20,530 nucleotides of DNA from the NCBI GenBank assembly GCA_964448005.1, contig CAYUUW010000022.1, positions 1 through 20,530 on the forward strand, read 5' to 3'. A program made the position numbers and the translations under genes. The notes below the pieces were generated by a model. The model searched no databases. It worked only from the letters and a program-made list of their open reading frames with translations, and was not told where the DNA came from. Shown piece after piece: positions 18,463-20,530 of this stretch (position 1 is the stretch's first letter; every line of letters starts with the position of its first letter). This stretch comes from CAYUUW01 sp964448005 (lineage in GTDB: Bacteria > Patescibacteriota > Gracilibacteria > UM-FILTER-43-11).

Positions 18463-19768
18463 CCTCCCACAGCTTCTTTTCGGACAGTTTCTTCTTTCCC
18501 AGAATCCTGGCCATCTCTTCGGCGATTCCTTTGGAGGAGACTGTTTTCTGGCTGCCGCGCCGCATGTCGCGCACAATCACCGTTCCCTCCCGCACCTCCA
18601 CTTCCCCCAGAATCAGGGAGTAGGACGCGTCCATCCTGTCGGCCAGTCCCATTTGCGCCTTCATCGAGGATTTTCCGATCGCCCCCACGGTGTTGACTCC
18701 TTCTTCGCGCAGCGCGCTGATGAGGGAAAGGGCTTTTTTCTTGGCCTCTTGTCCCAATTGGGCAACAAAAACATCCACCTTGTCCTTGTTCGGCGGGCGG
18801 ATGCCGGCTTCCTTCATGCACTCGGCGATGCGCTCCATGCCTGCGGCGTATCCGCAGGCGGGCGTGGGCTGTCCGCCCATGATCTCAATCAATCCGTCGT
18901 AGCGGCCGCCTCCGCCTGTGGCGTTCTGAGCCCCCTCTTTCTTGCTCCAGAACTCGAAGACGGTGTGGGTGTAGTAGTCCAGGCCGCGCACCAGGGTCGG
19001 GTTCAGTTCGTAGCTCACCCCCAGTTCGTTCAGGTATTCCTGCACCAGGGCAAAATGCACTTTCGACTCCGGGCTCAGGCTGCTATGGATTTTGGGGGCC
19101 AGGGAAGCCAAAATCTGGCAATCCTCCTCTTTGCAGTCCAAAAGCCGCATGGGATTGTTGGCCATTCTTCGCCGGCAGTCCTCGCACAGGCTCCGCTCTT
19201 TGCCGGTGTAGTAATGGATCAGCTCCTCCTTGTATTTCTTGCGGTCTTCGCTGGAGCCGATGCTGTTGAGCTGGAGCACTAGGCGATCGTCGATGCCCAG
19301 ATCGCGGTTGATGCAATGGGCCACGTGGATCACCTGGGCGTCGATGGCAGGATCGCTTTCTCCGATCACCTCCAGGCCGAACTGGTGGAATTGGCGGTAG
19401 CGCCCTTTCTGCGGGCGGCTGTAGCGGAAGTGGGGCTCGATGTAATAGAGCTCCACAGGCTTGGGCATCTGCTGCATGCCGTGCTGCAGGTAGGCACGGA
19501 CGACCGCCGCCGTTCCCTCGGGCTTCAGGGCCATGGTCTTTCCGCTCTTGCTCTGGAAGACGAACATCTCCTTCTCCACCACATCCGAATCGGTTCCCAT
19601 GCTCCGCTTGAAGACTTCGATGTCTTCGAAAACGGGCGTGCTGATGCGCCGGAAGCCGGACATTCTAAAATGATGCCGGGCCACCTTTTTGATGAACGAG
19701 AAGTAAAGGTGATCGTCCGGAAGGATGTCATGCGTTCCCTTGGGCGATTGGTAGAGCGGAGAACTCAT
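18458..19768 (-). CDS. hisS: Histidine-tRNA ligase
   Basis: 436 aa, a normal length. Charges tRNA-His using ATP. Class II motifs are in order: QSPKGTHDILPDD near the start, motif 2 region YIEPHFRYSRPQKGRYRQFHQFGLEVIG, the histidine-specific LVRGLDYYTHTVFEF, motif 3 GGGRYDGLIEIMGG then CGYAAGMERI, and the C-terminal anticodon-binding domain (VDVFVAQLGQEAKKKALSLI). An insertion with CEDCRRRMANNPMRLLDCKEEDC (four cysteines) is usual in many bacterial forms. I chose ATG 19768 over the TTG at 19822 because homology begins there and a promoter lies between. The leader GATCCGCC has no Shine-Dalgarno. Confidence 0.95.
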   Translation of the reverse strand: MSSPLYQSPKGTHDILPDDHLYFSFIKKVARHHFRMSGFRRISTPVFEDIEVFKRSMGTDSDVVEKEMFVFQSKSGKTMALKPEGTAAVVRAYLQHGMQQMPKPVELYYIEPHFRYSRPQKGRYRQFHQFGLEVIGESDPAIDAQVIHVAHCINRDLGIDDRLVLQLNSIGSSEDRKKYKEELIHYYTGKERSLCEDCRRRMANNPMRLLDCKEEDCQILASLAPKIHSSLSPESKVHFALVQEYLNELGVSYELNPTLVRGLDYYTHTVFEFWSKKEGAQNATGGGGRYDGLIEIMGGQPTPACGYAAGMERIAECMKEAGIRPPNKDKVDVFVAQLGQEAKKKALSLISALREEGVNTVGAIGKSSMKAQMGLADRMDASYSLILGEVEVREGTVIVRDMRRGSQKTVSSKGIAEEMARILGKKKLSEKKLWEE

Positions 19769-19794
19769 GGCGGATCGATTAGGTAACGATCCTG

Positions 19795-19822
19795 AGGATA
19801 GCACGAAAAAAGGCTTTGGCAA
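19795..19822 (-). promoter_or_regulatory. Predicted hisS promoter
   Basis: On the minus strand TTGCCA (19822-19817), a 16-base spacer and an extended -10 TGCTATCCT (hexamer at 19800-19795) are present. The start would be near 19788, giving a leader of about 20 bases. Confidence 0.55.
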
Positions 19823-19876
19823 GCATAAAGAACCCCCTTTTTTCTTTTTACTTTTCTCAATTGGTCTCAGCGACCC

Positions 19877-19963
19877 CTAGTTCAAAGGGCAAAATTTCAG
19901 CCCTTCCAGCTTGGATTCCAGCAATTTCCTTGCCATTTTATTTTTGATAGCAGGATTTTTCAT
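19877..19963 (-). CDS. Possible 28-aa ORF between the STAS gene and hisS
   Basis: ATG 19963, nine bases past the STAS stop, opens a frame with MKNPAIKNKMARKLL, then ESKLEGLKFCPLN, ending TAG. It is basic and helical. The bases before the ATG (GTTCCG) resemble the leaders of the native genes, and its position suggests co-transcription with the STAS gene. Too short to trust without comparison. Confidence 0.3.
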   Translation of the reverse strand: MKNPAIKNKMARKLLESKLEGLKFCPLN

Positions 19964-19972
19964 CGGAACTTT

Positions 19973-20347
19973 TTAAGCAGGAACCTGGCGGGAGAATTCG
20001 TTCTGGGCGCTTTCCAGCGTGCTGTGCACAGGGATGATCTGGGTGATGCCCACCACCTTTAGGATGTCCAGAATGTTGGCCTTGGGCTGCAATATGACTA
20101 CGCTGCCCTGCTTGGCGCTGGCCTGGGTGTACCAATCGGTCACGTAGCCGATGGATTTGGAGTTCATGTACTCCAGTTCGGAAAAGTCCAGAATCAGGTA
20201 AGGCGGGTTCATCTCCGCAATCACCCGATACACGTTCTTGGCCTCCTCATCCACATTGGTCTCGTCCAGCTGCCCCTTGAAGGAGATCTGCTTGATGGCC
20301 CTTCCGCCGGAGGAGAGGTCCTGGAATTTGACTTCGATGTCTGCCAT
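19973..20347 (-). CDS. STAS-domain protein (anti-sigma factor antagonist type)
   Basis: 124 aa, one STAS domain. Strands IKQISFKGQLDETNV and YLILDFSELEYMNSKSIGYV are followed by VVILQPKANILDILKVVGI. The loop MNSKSIGY corresponds to the IDSSGLG site, where an anti-sigma kinase phosphorylates a serine; Ser at the first position is Asn-Ser-Lys-Ser here, so which Ser is used is unclear. Such proteins bind an anti-sigma ATPase and release the sigma factor. The gene immediately follows, 17 bases after its stop, the tail of just such an ATPase. The leader is AGTCCCTAACTTC, close to the one before the major pilin gene. Confidence 0.88.
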   Translation of the reverse strand: MADIEVKFQDLSSGGRAIKQISFKGQLDETNVDEEAKNVYRVIAEMNPPYLILDFSELEYMNSKSIGYVTDWYTQASAKQGSVVILQPKANILDILKVVGITQIIPVHSTLESAQNEFSRQVPA

Positions 20348-20364
20348 TTTTATGAAGTTAGGGA

Positions 20365-20529
20365 CTAAACAGGAATGACGAGGCTTTCGTCTTTCTGGAA
20401 TTTTTTGATGACATGGGCGGTGATGCCCCCCCGCTCGTTCGGCTCAAACTCCAGCGTGTCGGCCCACTTGGAGACGATCTGCGCCAAGCCCCGGCCCCGG
20501 ATGCCGCTGAGGGCGGCAGGGTCCAAGCT
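20365..20529 (-). CDS. GHKL ATPase (anti-sigma kinase type), C-terminal part only
   Basis: The frame enters from the window edge and ends at TAG 20367-20365. The 54 visible residues begin LDPAALSGIRGRGLAQIVSK and continue WADTLEFEPNERGGITAHVI before IPV and the stop. GIRGRGL is the G-box of Bergerat-fold ATPases, followed by the W-D-x-L-x-F strand and the G-G-x-x-x-x-V-I-K-K closing strand of RsbW/SpoIIAB-like HATPase_c domains. With the adjacent STAS gene it forms a partner-switch module controlling a sigma factor or another output. The start and most of the domain lie beyond the window. Confidence 0.7.
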   Translation of the reverse strand, partial: SLDPAALSGIRGRGLAQIVSKWADTLEFEPNERGGITAHVIKKFQKDESLVIPV

Positions 20530-20530
20530 G

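Noticed and set aside
1..20530. tRNA, rRNA, insertion sequence or transposase
   Set aside because: I found no cloverleaf, rRNA-like stretch or transposase motif by reading; this was not a computed search.

Overview
The window looks like a metagenome scaffold. It has two 10-N gaps (6519-6528, 7761-7770) and at least two short stretches of unrelated DNA. Most of it reads as one fairly GC-rich bacterium, and I favour a Patescibacteria/CPR lineage of the Peregrinibacteria kind. The reasons are a DUF4012 membrane protein, a compact type IV pilus locus, an SLH-domain protein, standard use of TGA as stop, and genes that almost all lack a Shine-Dalgarno sequence and instead have pyrimidine-rich leaders before the ATG. 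The lineage is inferred from gene content and was not tested by phylogeny.

Layout. (1) Bases 1-~295 are the 3' part of a proteobacterial nuoM, judged a chimeric join. (2) 415-8780 (+) is a type IV pilus / surface locus: a PilN/PilO-like protein fused to three SLH domains, PilO, a small membrane protein, PilC, two prepilins, a PilX-like protein (broken by a foreign GST fragment and a gap) and a secreted VWA protein (broken by a gap). It ends at a strong terminator at 8803-8829. (3) 8830-11722 is an island with a different style. It has three lipoproteins, one with a Nannocystis-type Asp/Gly linker plus a Cys-rich CGDG motif and a DUF1554-like domain. It also has repeated double-hairpin terminators and a compact predicted RNA unit (10810-10976) holding a 12-codon ORF. 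Unlike the rest of the window, several starts here have real Shine-Dalgarno sites. It is either transferred from, or misassembled with, a myxobacterium. (4) 11724-14268 has recX and a divergent DUF4012 gene, followed by a structured 500-bp spacer with a possible 46-aa membrane protein. (5) 14769-20530 is all minus strand: two tandem paralogues sharing a perfectly identical 182-nt core, endonuclease III, a SUKH-family protein, an AroE-like protein missing its catalytic residues, hisS, a STAS anti-anti-sigma factor and the tail of its probable kinase partner.

How they work together. Region 2 would build and tip a pilus: PilO and PilC form the inner-membrane platform, the pilins form the fibre, the VWA protein is a likely adhesin, and the SLH protein may anchor the machine to the S-layer or cell wall. 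The STAS and ATPase genes form a partner-switch pair. The minus-strand block is otherwise housekeeping mixed with unknown genes. Its spacers are AT-rich inverted and tandem repeats built from recurring short words, which contrast sharply with the GC-rich genes.
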